This document shows positions 21,509 to 30,391 of a stretch of DNA of 64,000 nt, in pieces. This stretch comes from Chaetoceros tenuissimus (lineage: Eukaryota > Bacillariophyta > Thalassiosirophyceae > Chaetocerotales > Chaetocerotaceae): the NCBI GenBank assembly GCA_021927905.1, contig BLLK01000062.1:2356001-2420000 (forward strand). Reading direction: 5' to 3'. The notes under the pieces are model-generated. The model saw nothing but the letters and a program-made list of their open reading frames with translations, was not told the DNA's origin and made no database searches. The first letter of the stretch is position 1; the number at the start of each line of letters is the position of its first letter. The position numbers and the translations under genes are program-made.

Positions 21509-21901
21509 ATGTTTAGCGTAGAACAAGTTATCGATGCAAACCAACAATTGCTAGATTCAATTGCATCGTGTGATTATGAAACATACAAAATCTTATGCGC
21601 AGATGACTTGACATGTTTTGAACCAGAGTCAAATGGAATGCTTGTACAGGGATTGGAATTTCACAAATACTACTTTGATCTTTTAGAAAAGATGCCTCTT
21701 CCAGTCTTCAAAACAAACATCACGATGAGTAACCCTCATGTAAGGTTTTGTGGAAAGGATTGTGCAGTCATTAGTTACACAAGAGTGGATCAAACATTCA
21801 ATTCAGAGCAAAAACCAATCACAAAGACTGTGAGTGAGACTCGAATATGGGAAGTTCGTGATGATGCTTTAGTTCACGTCCACTTTCATAAATCACCATG
21901 A
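21509..21901 (+). CDS. Stand-alone CaMKII association (hub) domain protein
   Basis: A protein of about 130 residues consisting only of the CaMKII oligomerisation (SnoaL/NTF2-like) fold. It aligns along its length with the animal CaMKII hub: ANQQLLDSIASCDYETYKIL, DDLTCFEPES, GLEFHKYYFDLL, NITMSNPHVRFCGKDCAVIS, SETRIWEVRDDALVHVHFHK. No kinase domain lies upstream, and the spacer before it is non-coding. I chose the ATG at 21509; the frame opens two codons earlier at a TTG. Such single hubs form cyclic oligomers, but their function outside the kinase is unclear. Confidence 0.88.
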   Translation: MFSVEQVIDANQQLLDSIASCDYETYKILCADDLTCFEPESNGMLVQGLEFHKYYFDLLEKMPLPVFKTNITMSNPHVRFCGKDCAVISYTRVDQTFNSEQKPITKTVSETRIWEVRDDALVHVHFHKSP

Positions 21902-22481
21902 AGATAGAGTAAAGATGATTGGCGGTTGAAAATATCGAAAAGTACAACCGATTATTAGAAACTCTTTTATATACTACAGGTTCATATACAATGCCCTTCA
22001 GCGATGACATATGTTCTAAGTATATACTTATGTTCGTTTCAAGTGTTTCATTAAGTATTTGGTCAAAGTTTCATGGGCGCATAGAATGACATACCATCTG
22101 CCTACAAGAACAAATTTATTTGATCATTTATAAATTTGACTTGCACTTTGGAAGCCTCGTCATATTATTTGATGATTATAACAAGTTATGATGTTTCTAC
22201 TACATCTTTCATTGTCATCTATCTAGCCGGGTAAATTATTTTTAAAAAAATTATTTGGTCGAAGGAGTTTCTGGGAAATTAGAGTGTCTCTTTTGTTTTA
22301 TAAGTACGTACGTACTACCGTTCATACGAACGTCTCAGATCCATTAATTCAGCTTCAGCCTTCAGCATCAGATTAGAGATGAGAGATGAGCTTGTACTGT
22401 TTACTGTTACTATCTATGTCTATTGTTGCAATGTTATTACTAACATAATTCATGCACACAGACTACATTACACCTTAGAGA
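21902..22481. other. Spacer upstream of SET gene
   Basis: A 580-bp spacer with a GTACGTACGTAC palindrome at about 22304-22315. No gene seen. Confidence 0.45.
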
Positions 22482-23888
22482 ATGGGAAAGAAAAGAAGGA
22501 ATCATGAAAGCAAAAAGAGTGTCATACATGAGGACGAATCAGATGACGACTCTAATGGGTTCAGTACAGCCTCTTTGACTGCTATTTTGATTGCGCTAAT
22601 AGCAATCGCTGTACGCACTGGCTCCTTATCATCGATACCTAAAATTGTCAGGTCGGCAACATTGTCTTCATTACTCATCCCATTTCGTTTAGGGCAATCG
22701 ATCATGAGTACGGCTCCCTCGGCCAAAGCGAATGATGTTTACAAGAATGTTTCGCCTCAATATGTAGAGGTGGATGGGAGAAAAGTGAAAGATTACTCGT
22801 CACATCCATTAGTATTTGCAGCACTGAGGGAAGCGATAATAAGAGAAGGAGGATATGTACATCCAGATTTAGGCTTAATGGTACCAGCTCCAAGTGGAGC
22901 AACAAGAGGTGTAGGGATGATACGTGATAGTTATAACAAATGTCAAACACGTTGCACGCCCGGCACAGTAGCAGAGAAACGAATTGTGGAGGAACAAGGT
23001 GCTGCCGACTTTCCTTCATTGTGGAATGCTCCCTCTGATAATTGGAAAACAATTGATCAAATTGATGAAATTTATAATTTGCAGCAATCTATTGATGAAC
23101 AGTACAGGCAAGAAGAGATTTTAATTCAGGTTCCTCTAAGCTATCAAATGACCAGAGACCTCGCATTAAAGACATTGGAAAAATTGATACCCGAAAAAGT
23201 ATTGTTGCAAGTTCCTATTAAAGAACTTGATGATGCCGCTTTGCTCGTCTTACTTCTAGCACATGAGAAAGGCAAAGGTTTAGATTCAAAGTTCCATCCA
23301 TACATCGCTTCATTACCTGTAATTCCTTCTTGTGGGTACTCCCCAGAAATGAAGTCAAAAGCATTGGAAACCATCGAAGTCATGGCATTTGAATTGGGGT
23401 TGGATGTCAATGCTTGGCCAGGTGAATTGGTTAAAGCTACTGAACGCGCAAATATGATCGCAGAAGGTCTGAATAAAGATTATGGCAAATACATTAAGGT
23501 TTCAGATGGTGAAACTTCTCTTGAAGTAATACAATGGGCCCTTTGTCAAGTAGCATCCAGAGCAACTGCTGGCTCGGAGCAATTTGGATTACTACGCCTT
23601 GTACCAATGGCAGATATGGTCAATCATGATGTGAATGCAGGTGGATTTTCTGAACCTTTTAATCGCGGTGGTACTCAAGATGCTGGAAAAATAGTTGTTC
23701 GTAGTATTCGTCATGGACGACGTCGTCCTCTCAAGAAGGGTCAAGAGGTACTAGTCAACTATAACGTACCAGATTACAGCCCATTAGACTGGTTTGTAAG
23801 TTTAGGATTCGTCCCACAAGAAGCAATGAAAAAGTGGAAAAAAGTTGAACCACACTTCAAGAAATCTAGAACATTTGCTACAAATTAA
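22482..23888 (+). CDS. SET-domain protein, probable Lys methyltransferase, membrane-anchored
   Basis: 468 residues, single exon. Residues about 29-47 (ASLTAILIALIAIAVRTGSL) form a probable membrane segment after a charged, basic head. A split SET domain follows: HPDLGLMVPAPSGATRGVGM (SET-N), an inserted helical region of about 200 residues, then LLRLVPMADMVNHD (the NH motif that contacts AdoMet) and GQEVLVNYNVPDYSPLDWFV, standing for the GEEL...Y-x-x-x motif with the catalytic Tyr, and a C-terminal GFVP. This is the SETD/RuBisCO-LSMT arrangement (SET interrupted by an iSET insert). The substrate is unknown. Confidence 0.75.
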   Translation: MGKKRRNHESKKSVIHEDESDDDSNGFSTASLTAILIALIAIAVRTGSLSSIPKIVRSATLSSLLIPFRLGQSIMSTAPSAKANDVYKNVSPQYVEVDGRKVKDYSSHPLVFAALREAIIREGGYVHPDLGLMVPAPSGATRGVGMIRDSYNKCQTRCTPGTVAEKRIVEEQGAADFPSLWNAPSDNWKTIDQIDEIYNLQQSIDEQYRQEEILIQVPLSYQMTRDLALKTLEKLIPEKVLLQVPIKELDDAALLVLLLAHEKGKGLDSKFHPYIASLPVIPSCGYSPEMKSKALETIEVMAFELGLDVNAWPGELVKATERANMIAEGLNKDYGKYIKVSDGETSLEVIQWALCQVASRATAGSEQFGLLRLVPMADMVNHDVNAGGFSEPFNRGGTQDAGKIVVRSIRHGRRRPLKKGQEVLVNYNVPDYSPLDWFVSLGFVPQEAMKKWKKVEPHFKKSRTFATN

Positions 23889-23939
23889 AGTAACGTTAAG
23901 AAGCAAAGTATGATGACAAAACTCCACATCTTATAATTA

Positions 23940-25664
23940 TCATTCAAGCTTTGATTTTGAATGCTTCTTATCACGAGATTTTGTCAAAAAGGTAAAAGTC
24001 CTATCAAATATTTCCTCAGAAGTCTCGTGAGGGCTTCTACTGCCTGTCACCCCGACAGGTCGTGCGATCCAAGTAGGAAGTTTCATACAACTATCGCTGA
24101 ATTCACTGTGATTGGCCTTATACACAAACGTTACCTCTGACTCTCCGTGCTTTCTCCCTAGCTTTCCACGTCTGAATAAATCTCGTAAAAAATTAGAGTG
24201 ACCCCAATTTTTCGAATACCACTCATGTGAATAAAGAAAATATAAATCCAAGTCCTGAATATTGGGAGAAGAAAAATCATTCTCTTCGTAGTTAGGTAAG
24301 CCACCAGTTCCACCATCGTATGAGATTTCTGAATCTTCGAAACGATCTTTTGAGAAGAGTACTTTTCTTGTGGCATCGGGACACCAATCTACTGCAGGGT
24401 CGTGAGCTACGCATCGAGAAAAGTAGTCAGGTTTCTTGTTGCAAGCATGTATTACCGTTGCTCCTCCGAAGCTATGCCCCATAGCTGACATATCAGCAAG
24501 ATTCATTTGTCCAACAAAGGAAACCCCAAGCTTTTCCAATTCGGGAATGTTTTCTTTGTTTAGTTTCATCAAAGCTGTGGTTGCAGCAAGCAATTCATTG
24601 GCGCGATAATCAGTTTGTTTTCTCCTTTCTTGCACACTTTCAGTATAAGTGTCTTTCTTCATGGATAACTTGACAATGTTATTGTCATATTCGATGAAAG
24701 ATCCATCTTTTCTTTTCACTCCTATCGCCGATCTATCGCTGTGAGTAATACTCATGACAAGATATCCGTTGGCGGCGAGACTCATTGTTTGGTAAGAATA
24801 GATTTCGGCAGAACCAGTCAGTCCATGTGAATATACAACAATTGGCAACTTTGATGGTTCGGCGATACTACTGTCATCTTCAGATATATCGCCTTTGGAT
24901 TCTTCTTTCTTTGTCTCCATTTTAGGGAAATACGGTTTAGCGTTTTGCGCCCCATTAATCGTAGACAACTTCCACTGGTTCAATAGAAACAATAACTTGT
25001 TCAACGGAGGTGGTGCGCCGTGCTCCATCAACAAATTACAAATCTTGTCTCTAGTTTCGACATCAAAATATGGAATCTTGGATTCCTTTTCCAATGTAGG
25101 ATAAAGCAGTCTGATAGTAACATGATCATGGTCAAAGTTCTCGACCGGTAGATATAAATCTACAACTCCCACATTATACTTTCCTCTAACTTCATTGATT
25201 TTTACTGCTGGAAATAATATTGTGAGGAAAAAGCTCTTGACGATCAGCAAGAATGAAACGATCTGAAGGAAAAGATGTAATTTTGATGACGAAGACAACA
25301 GATAGCGAAGTAATTGAACGACAACGAAGGGAATCATGGGTAGGCTTATAGTCCATCGCGTAGTAAGGCCAGAAGAGATAAGAGTTGTTAATGCACAGAT
25401 TGAAAGTGCAAATCCGTGGAAACTCGATGGATCAATAAGAATGCAATAGGAAAAAGCCGAAAGTATCGCAACATCAAGAAGAAATCTCGTTCGAATCGGT
25501 TTGAGATCCATCCAAATCGGCATGGTGACAGAGGATAGAGATGTAAGCACTCTAGTAAAGGTAGGGAAATACTTATGCTTTTGATGATAGAGTTCAAGAA
25601 GAGAAAGGCTGATACAATAACTTAAAGAGAACAGAAGAAGGTGAAAAAGAAGATGTTTCATCAT
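23940..25664 (-). CDS. Platelet-activating-factor acetylhydrolase-like lipase with multi-pass N-terminus
   Basis: 574 residues. The first about 170 residues hold roughly five hydrophobic segments (for example LLFHLLLFSLSYCISLSLLE and FFLTILFPAV). The rest is an alpha/beta hydrolase of the PAF-AH/PLA2G7 type: VVYSHGLTGSAEIYS (oxyanion region), GHSFGG with the nucleophile Ser near residue 397, a candidate acid in VAHDPAVDW, and a candidate His in YKANHSEFSD. It would release short or oxidised acyl groups from phospholipids at a membrane. The same membrane-plus-PAF-AH architecture suggests an ER or plasma-membrane enzyme. Single exon, convergent with the SET gene across about 50 bp. Confidence 0.85.
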   Translation of the reverse strand: MMKHLLFHLLLFSLSYCISLSLLELYHQKHKYFPTFTRVLTSLSSVTMPIWMDLKPIRTRFLLDVAILSAFSYCILIDPSSFHGFALSICALTTLISSGLTTRWTISLPMIPFVVVQLLRYLLSSSSKLHLFLQIVSFLLIVKSFFLTILFPAVKINEVRGKYNVGVVDLYLPVENFDHDHVTIRLLYPTLEKESKIPYFDVETRDKICNLLMEHGAPPPLNKLLFLLNQWKLSTINGAQNAKPYFPKMETKKEESKGDISEDDSSIAEPSKLPIVVYSHGLTGSAEIYSYQTMSLAANGYLVMSITHSDRSAIGVKRKDGSFIEYDNNIVKLSMKKDTYTESVQERRKQTDYRANELLAATTALMKLNKENIPELEKLGVSFVGQMNLADMSAMGHSFGGATVIHACNKKPDYFSRCVAHDPAVDWCPDATRKVLFSKDRFEDSEISYDGGTGGLPNYEENDFSSPNIQDLDLYFLYSHEWYSKNWGHSNFLRDLFRRGKLGRKHGESEVTFVYKANHSEFSDSCMKLPTWIARPVGVTGSRSPHETSEEIFDRTFTFLTKSRDKKHSKSKLE

Positions 25665-25760
25665 TCCATCTCATAGAACACATACGTATGTCCTTTTTCG
25701 TCCATCCGTCGACAACACGTATTTACTTAATGGATAAAATTGGGCCCATCAAGGACTGTA

Positions 25761-25797
25761 CCCCTTTGTTTGTAACAAACAATTTTCAAAGGGGGTA
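25761..25797. repeat. Imperfect inverted repeat / hairpin
   Basis: CCCCTTTG ... CAAAGGGG arms enclose a second, inner palindrome, GTTTGTAACAAAC. It is intergenic, about 100 bp upstream of the PAF-AH-like start and about 165 bp upstream of the next + strand gene. It could be a cis-regulatory palindrome or a small foldback element. Confidence 0.6.
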
Positions 25798-25959
25798 GTA
25801 CAATGATGATGGTAACAAGGCTGCGGTCTCTGTATCATGTATCACTATTTGGATGATTTACTTTAGGTACTACTAAAGTACTACTACTGATATTACATTT
25901 ACTTAACTTCGAAGGCTCCTCCAAAGGTTAAATAAATTTAACGTGAATAAGGGCGTCAC

Positions 25960-26727
25960 ATGAATATAATGACACTTTACAGAGTTTGCACAAGATCTCA
26001 AGCAATGAAATTGCTTCTCGGCAAAAGGTATCTAAGTTGTTCCACGTCTTATATAATACCGAAACATGGCGACATGGCCCCAAGCGTGTCCATTCAACTG
26101 GGTGCAAAGTACTTGTCTACCGAAGCTGCTTTGGCTAAAGTTGATGAGAGCCAAAAGTCTATGACAGTCAAACATGAGAGAAATGAAATAACAGATGATG
26201 GTGATGATCTAGAACGACAAAGGATTGTACATAGCTACAGTGAATTATTTCAAAGAGCATGGGAAGAGTATAAACTCACATGGGAAGGATTTAGAGGTAA
26301 AAGTGAGAATGAAGAAGAGCAAGAACAGCAAATTGATGTTGAAGACAAAGTGAATGAGGCATTTGAATTTGTTGAAGATCAACAAAAAGAAATCAAATCC
26401 AATGTCAAAAAGAACATGAAAATGATCAAAGAAGAAGGAGGTGATATAGTCGATATGTTAAAAGATACTACAGGAATTCGTACCAAGACTGATGCAAAAA
26501 AGTGGGCCATGAAACAACTGCGGCTTGCAAATGAGTGTGTAGCTGAGTTTATGAAAGGTTACCGAGAAGGAAGAGATGAAGAAATTGATAAAATGATGAA
26601 TGAATACTTTAAAGACATTCAATTTGAAGAGGATGAGTTGGAAGAGAATGATCCTACTGTCTTGGATTCTAAACCTGGCCGGAAGCGGCGAGGAAAGATT
26701 GCACAAAGTAAAATCAATGATGATTAA
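25960..26727 (+). CDS. Hypothetical protein, probable mitochondrial presequence
   Basis: 255 residues, single exon. The first about 55 residues are rich in Arg, Lys, Ser and Leu with no acidic residue until about 38, typical of a mitochondrial presequence. The mature part is highly charged and helical (SELFQRAWEEYKLTWEGFRG, KKWAMKQLRLANECVAEFMK). It ends in a basic tail. No family recognised. It is convergent with the next gene across about 20 bp. Confidence 0.65.
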   Translation: MNIMTLYRVCTRSQAMKLLLGKRYLSCSTSYIIPKHGDMAPSVSIQLGAKYLSTEAALAKVDESQKSMTVKHERNEITDDGDDLERQRIVHSYSELFQRAWEEYKLTWEGFRGKSENEEEQEQQIDVEDKVNEAFEFVEDQQKEIKSNVKKNMKMIKEEGGDIVDMLKDTTGIRTKTDAKKWAMKQLRLANECVAEFMKGYREGRDEEIDKMMNEYFKDIQFEEDELEENDPTVLDSKPGRKRRGKIAQSKINDD

Positions 26728-26747
26728 AATCTGGATAGCTAATGCTA

Positions 26748-27662
26748 TTACTTTATATTCTTTCTTAACTTTTCGATTTCTTGCCGAATTTCTTCAGTGG
26801 ACATCGTTTTGATTTTTGCATCTAATTCGTCTTCTTGCTCCTGAGTCCATTGAACTTGCTTTTCTCCTTCGTCGGCATTGATGTTGGATTGCGAGCTCGC
26901 ATAGTCTTCCAACTTTGAGATTAGAATTTGTACAATTCCTGCACCTAATCCCAAGACTAATCCAGTTGTTAGACCTCCCATGATTCTAGGTCTTGGTGAG
27001 GGGTTGGAACCTAATGGGTTTGTCCTTGAAATAATTTTACTTGTCTTCACCTTTGCTGGCTCATTCTTCGGTGTAGATGCTGACTTTATTGGAACGATTT
27101 TCTTTTTATTGTTTTTTGAAGCAAGAGTTATAACTTTTCCTTTCCCTATCAATGACTTTTGCTTTTCAGATGCAGAGTCGACAACTATATTCACAGTTGT
27201 TTTCTTCACTTCTTGAGGATTATTCAATCGATTTTCCAGTGCCCTATTTGCACTACCACTGAAAATGGCACCGGCCATGGCACCACCGATTGCATAATCA
27301 CCTAGAGTTGTTGAACACTTAGTATTCCATCCAGTAGCATCTGCAAAGTCTTCAATCTCTTTTGGTAATTGAAGCATATCTGTTCCAATGAAATTCTTGA
27401 TGAGAAAATTTGTGGGTGATAAGACAGAGGAATATTCAATTATACTCGCGAAGGTGGCAGTAGACAATGCAAATACTAGTGGTAAATTTGCAACTTGTGT
27501 ATATGTCTTTCCAATAGCCATGGCACTCCTTACTCGAGACCGTGAAATGCTTAATCCAGCAAGTGCACCAGCAAAACCAGACATGGTGATTACTGCTATT
27601 GACTTGTTTGTCTCGAAAAATGAGGTATCACTATCATGCTTTTCCTTGAGTTTCTCGTCCAT
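26748..27662 (-). CDS. Four-segment membrane protein resembling the Tim17/22/23 fold (tentative)
   Basis: About 304 residues from the ATG at 27662; the frame opens earlier only at GTG. Four Gly/Ala-rich hydrophobic segments are visible: IAVITMSGFAGALAGLSISR, LPLVFALSTATFASII, YAIGGAMAGAIFSGS and MGGLTTGLVLGLGAGIVQIL. Spacing and GxxxG content recall Tim17/22/23-type inner-membrane proteins. A Lys-rich linker separates segments 3 and 4, and a charged helix (EEIRQEIEKLRKNIK) ends the protein. A pyrimidine-rich CAG just upstream looks like a splice acceptor, so a short 5' exon is possible. The family assignment is weak. Confidence 0.5.
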   Translation of the reverse strand: MDEKLKEKHDSDTSFFETNKSIAVITMSGFAGALAGLSISRSRVRSAMAIGKTYTQVANLPLVFALSTATFASIIEYSSVLSPTNFLIKNFIGTDMLQLPKEIEDFADATGWNTKCSTTLGDYAIGGAMAGAIFSGSANRALENRLNNPQEVKKTTVNIVVDSASEKQKSLIGKGKVITLASKNNKKKIVPIKSASTPKNEPAKVKTSKIISRTNPLGSNPSPRPRIMGGLTTGLVLGLGAGIVQILISKLEDYASSQSNINADEGEKQVQWTQEQEDELDAKIKTMSTEEIRQEIEKLRKNIK

Positions 27663-27963
27663 TTCTATGCAGCTACTCGTATTTCTCACTGAAAGTAAGA
27701 AAATAAGATTTGCAAGAAGGATTCTCCCTATGAATCTGGTTTTAATAAGTGGTTAGGTTTAAATGGTACCATACCGTAGTTGTTGGATCATGGAGAGTTG
27801 GAGAGTGGAGATCTACGTACGCACTACGTAGGTATGGTTGTACGGAGAATAAACATGTCAAAGAGGTCGGATATTGTAGATCTTCTACCTTGTCCTATGA
27901 GTTCTATTTTATTTCTAAAGTGAACCTAATGGAAGCATTGTTGCTTTAGTGCTGACAAACCAA
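27663..27963. other. Short spacer with TACGTA elements
   Basis: It contains CTACGTACG and CTACGTAG near 27814-27831. No gene. Confidence 0.4.
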
Positions 27964-29037
27964 CTAAAGATCACAACCATATTGCCATTTCTTGCAATCT
28001 TCATTCATTTCAAACTCATTTGTCCATATTGATGGATCATTTTCAACTCGATTTTGGAAGAAATCTAAATAGTCATCGGTAAAATGGTCCATCACGCTTA
28101 CTCCAGAATACCATAAAAGAGGTACTTCTGAATATGCTCCTCTACCTAATTGATTATAAAACAATTCACTATCGTCCCACCATATCTGATACAAATGGCC
28201 TGCATGCTTAAAATTATAAGGAAGGCGTGGAACAATGTCATTCTTGTTGACGAATCTAAAAACTGATAAATTTTCAAGTTTACGCTCCGTCCACTTTTTG
28301 AATTTTTTGTTCCCAATACGCGGCTGACCAAAGGTTACAACATTCACATTGATATTACTATTCTTTGCTGCTAAATATGCTCCCAAGATGTGTGCACATG
28401 CTCCTCCCTGTCATTCCATTAAATGGTGATAAATGAGATAAGTAGTCCTTTTTTGAAATAAAGAGAAGCATCAACCATCTATACTCACCATGGAATAACC
28501 AGTGACATAGACGTTGTCAATGGTATGTGTGTCATCATCTATTAAATCTAAAATTATTTCTTCAAACTCTGCGGCTATCGAGTTTCCAATCGTTGCATTC
28601 CAAAAACCTTGATGCAATTTTACCCTTTTTGGTGCATTCGGAATTTGTGATCTTATCTTTTTGGCATTTAAGTTTGTTTCCCAATCATTAATGTTTGTAA
28701 ATTCAGTTCCACGGAAGGCAATCACAACGTAATTTTTCGTATCTGGAATTGCCATCATGGCTTCGGTGTCTGTTTCGATCTTGTTTATATATGTATGAAG
28801 AGTATATTGCGGTGGCAGATTGTCTAGATCTGCATCTTGAATTGATATTGACAATTTTAAGAGGTCAGTGCAAATACTTTTCGCAGGAAGAGTTTCAGTG
28901 AAGGGTCGGTTGATAGAAAGATGCCTATGAATCTGCAAACTTCTTTTATGATGGCAGTCAATTTTCAAGTACAAAAGAAAAGTAACTGTGGCTACAAGAT
29001 ACGCCAATATCTTAGATCTGTTTGGAATCCTTCTCAT
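27964..29037 (-). CDS. Class-3 lipase (fungal-lipase-like), membrane-anchored
   Basis: Exons 28489-29037 and 27964-28407 with an 81-nt intron (GTGAGT...ACAG) give about 330 residues. The intron splits the nucleophile elbow, GYSM|GGACAH. Residues about 9-25 (ILAYLVATVTFLLYLKI) are a signal anchor. Catalytic triad: Ser in GYSMGG, Asp in VNKNDIVPRLP and His in VMDHFTDDYL. Further lipase-3 hallmarks are YVVIAFRGTE, VKLHQGFWNA and VVTFGQPRIGN. It hydrolyses acylglycerols in the secretory pathway or at the cell surface; the exact substrate cannot be read from sequence. Confidence 0.92.
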
Positions 29038-29384
29038 CTTTAGCTTTCGGTAGATCTCGTAAGCTTGAAAGAAGATTACCTTCCTCTATGAATCCATTAC
29101 CAAGTAAAAAGTTTGGTTATACTCATGCATGTCCGATGTACTACAAAAAACAATGCGCACCTTTGTATCTGTGTTCTATTAGTACATACATTGAACATAC
29201 GTACATGCTTCATTTTTAACGCGAACTATTCACTCCGACAGGGATTATTGACACTGTTGAAAAAAGAATAGAAAAAAGTATCTTTTGGGTCTGTACTCTT
29301 GAACAAAGATTTTCCGAAGAGAAAGCGTGTGTTCTCATAAAATCTTGAAATAGATCTTCTCTTCAGAATAAAGTCGAATCCAAC
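29038..29384. other. Divergent spacer lipase / Cys-rich gene
   Basis: About 350 bp containing ACGTACATGC-type sequence near 29200. No gene. Confidence 0.4.
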
Positions 29385-29774
29385 ATGAGTAATTATCTTT
29401 GTAATGCTTGCATTTGTTGCTATTCTAGCATCGACACCAAAGATATCAAAATTGGTATTGTGAACAAAACTGATTTTCTATGCCTTGTCAACGACTGCTG
29501 CCTTGCAGTTGATACAGAATCTTTAGGCGTCGGAATGGTAACAGCTCCTGATGAGATCTGCAAAGTAGGCCTAGCAGTCTGCACATTGGGCTTAAAGAAG
29601 CCAACTACCTGCATCGCTGCTGCTCAGCATTGCCTCTGCATTAAGGAGGCGGCAAGTTTCCCATTCGATAAGGATTATGTTCCTTCTTTCACATGTGCAT
29701 ATTGCTTCCTTTCTTGTGCACCAGAATTCGGCTGTGCAGTTCAAGCTCCAGCAACAAATAACATGTCCCGTTAA
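29385..29774 (+). CDS. Small cysteine-rich protein, unknown function
   Basis: 129 residues with about 16 cysteines: an N-terminal cluster (CNACICC), CCLAV, and paired spacings such as CLCIKE and CAYCFLSC. There is no signal peptide and little charge. The segment VDTESLGVGMVTAPDEICK looks conserved-protein-like rather than random. It could bind metal or form a disulfide-rich fold. It belongs to no family I can name. The context gives no hint: a class-3 lipase lies upstream on the other strand and the GTPase Der lies downstream. Confidence 0.65.
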   Translation: MSNYLCNACICCYSSIDTKDIKIGIVNKTDFLCLVNDCCLAVDTESLGVGMVTAPDEICKVGLAVCTLGLKKPTTCIAAAQHCLCIKEAASFPFDKDYVPSFTCAYCFLSCAPEFGCAVQAPATNNMSR

Positions 29775-30391
29775 TTGTTACAAGATGGTCCTGATTGAGT
29801 GTAACGACATCAACCACTATTGGGATGTGGTTTTGTCGAGATGCAGACCTGCTTTATGTATTTCTAGGCATAGCGAAGTAATTAGAGATGGTAAATTAAG
29901 CAAAATGTCTTTGAATTTTAGATTAATCGCTACGCTTTTTGGAAAGCTAACATCAGGAACAAAACCTTCTGAAACAAAACCTTTTAAAAAGTGTATTTCT
30001 GCGGATTACCCTAGTAAACAATTACTGTTTATTAGATATTACTGTTGCTAACCAAACAGATGCTTCACGAATGAAAACAGCTGTCAGAACAACAACCCAT
30101 TATTGTACGTACCGGTATGTAAGTATGTTGTTATGTTATCCCTTTCTCGGACATTCTTCGGACATTCAGCTATCTCTGTCGGGTGGGGTCGTGAATCTAG
30201 AACTGTAATTTGTGTGGCAGGTGAACACTTTGCCTAACCTCTCTTATTTGCCTGTGTACTATAGCTAGACTGAATGTGCAAACATAGTTTCACTTCGATT
30301 GCTATGTTCCTGAATTTTCACTGCAATCTTCGTGGAAAAGCGGAAAGACAGATCTCAAAGTTGATGTGACTTATAATTATTTTTATAAAAA
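29775..30391. other. Intergenic region upstream of Der
   Basis: 617 bp; it contains a GTACGTACCGGTATGTAAGTA stretch near 30104. A 124-residue open frame (29677-30051) overlaps the Cys-rich gene and shows no domain, so I do not call it. Confidence 0.4.

Noticed and set aside
29677-30051. 124-residue + strand open frame
   Set aside because: It overlaps the Cys-rich gene out of frame and has no domain or presequence.
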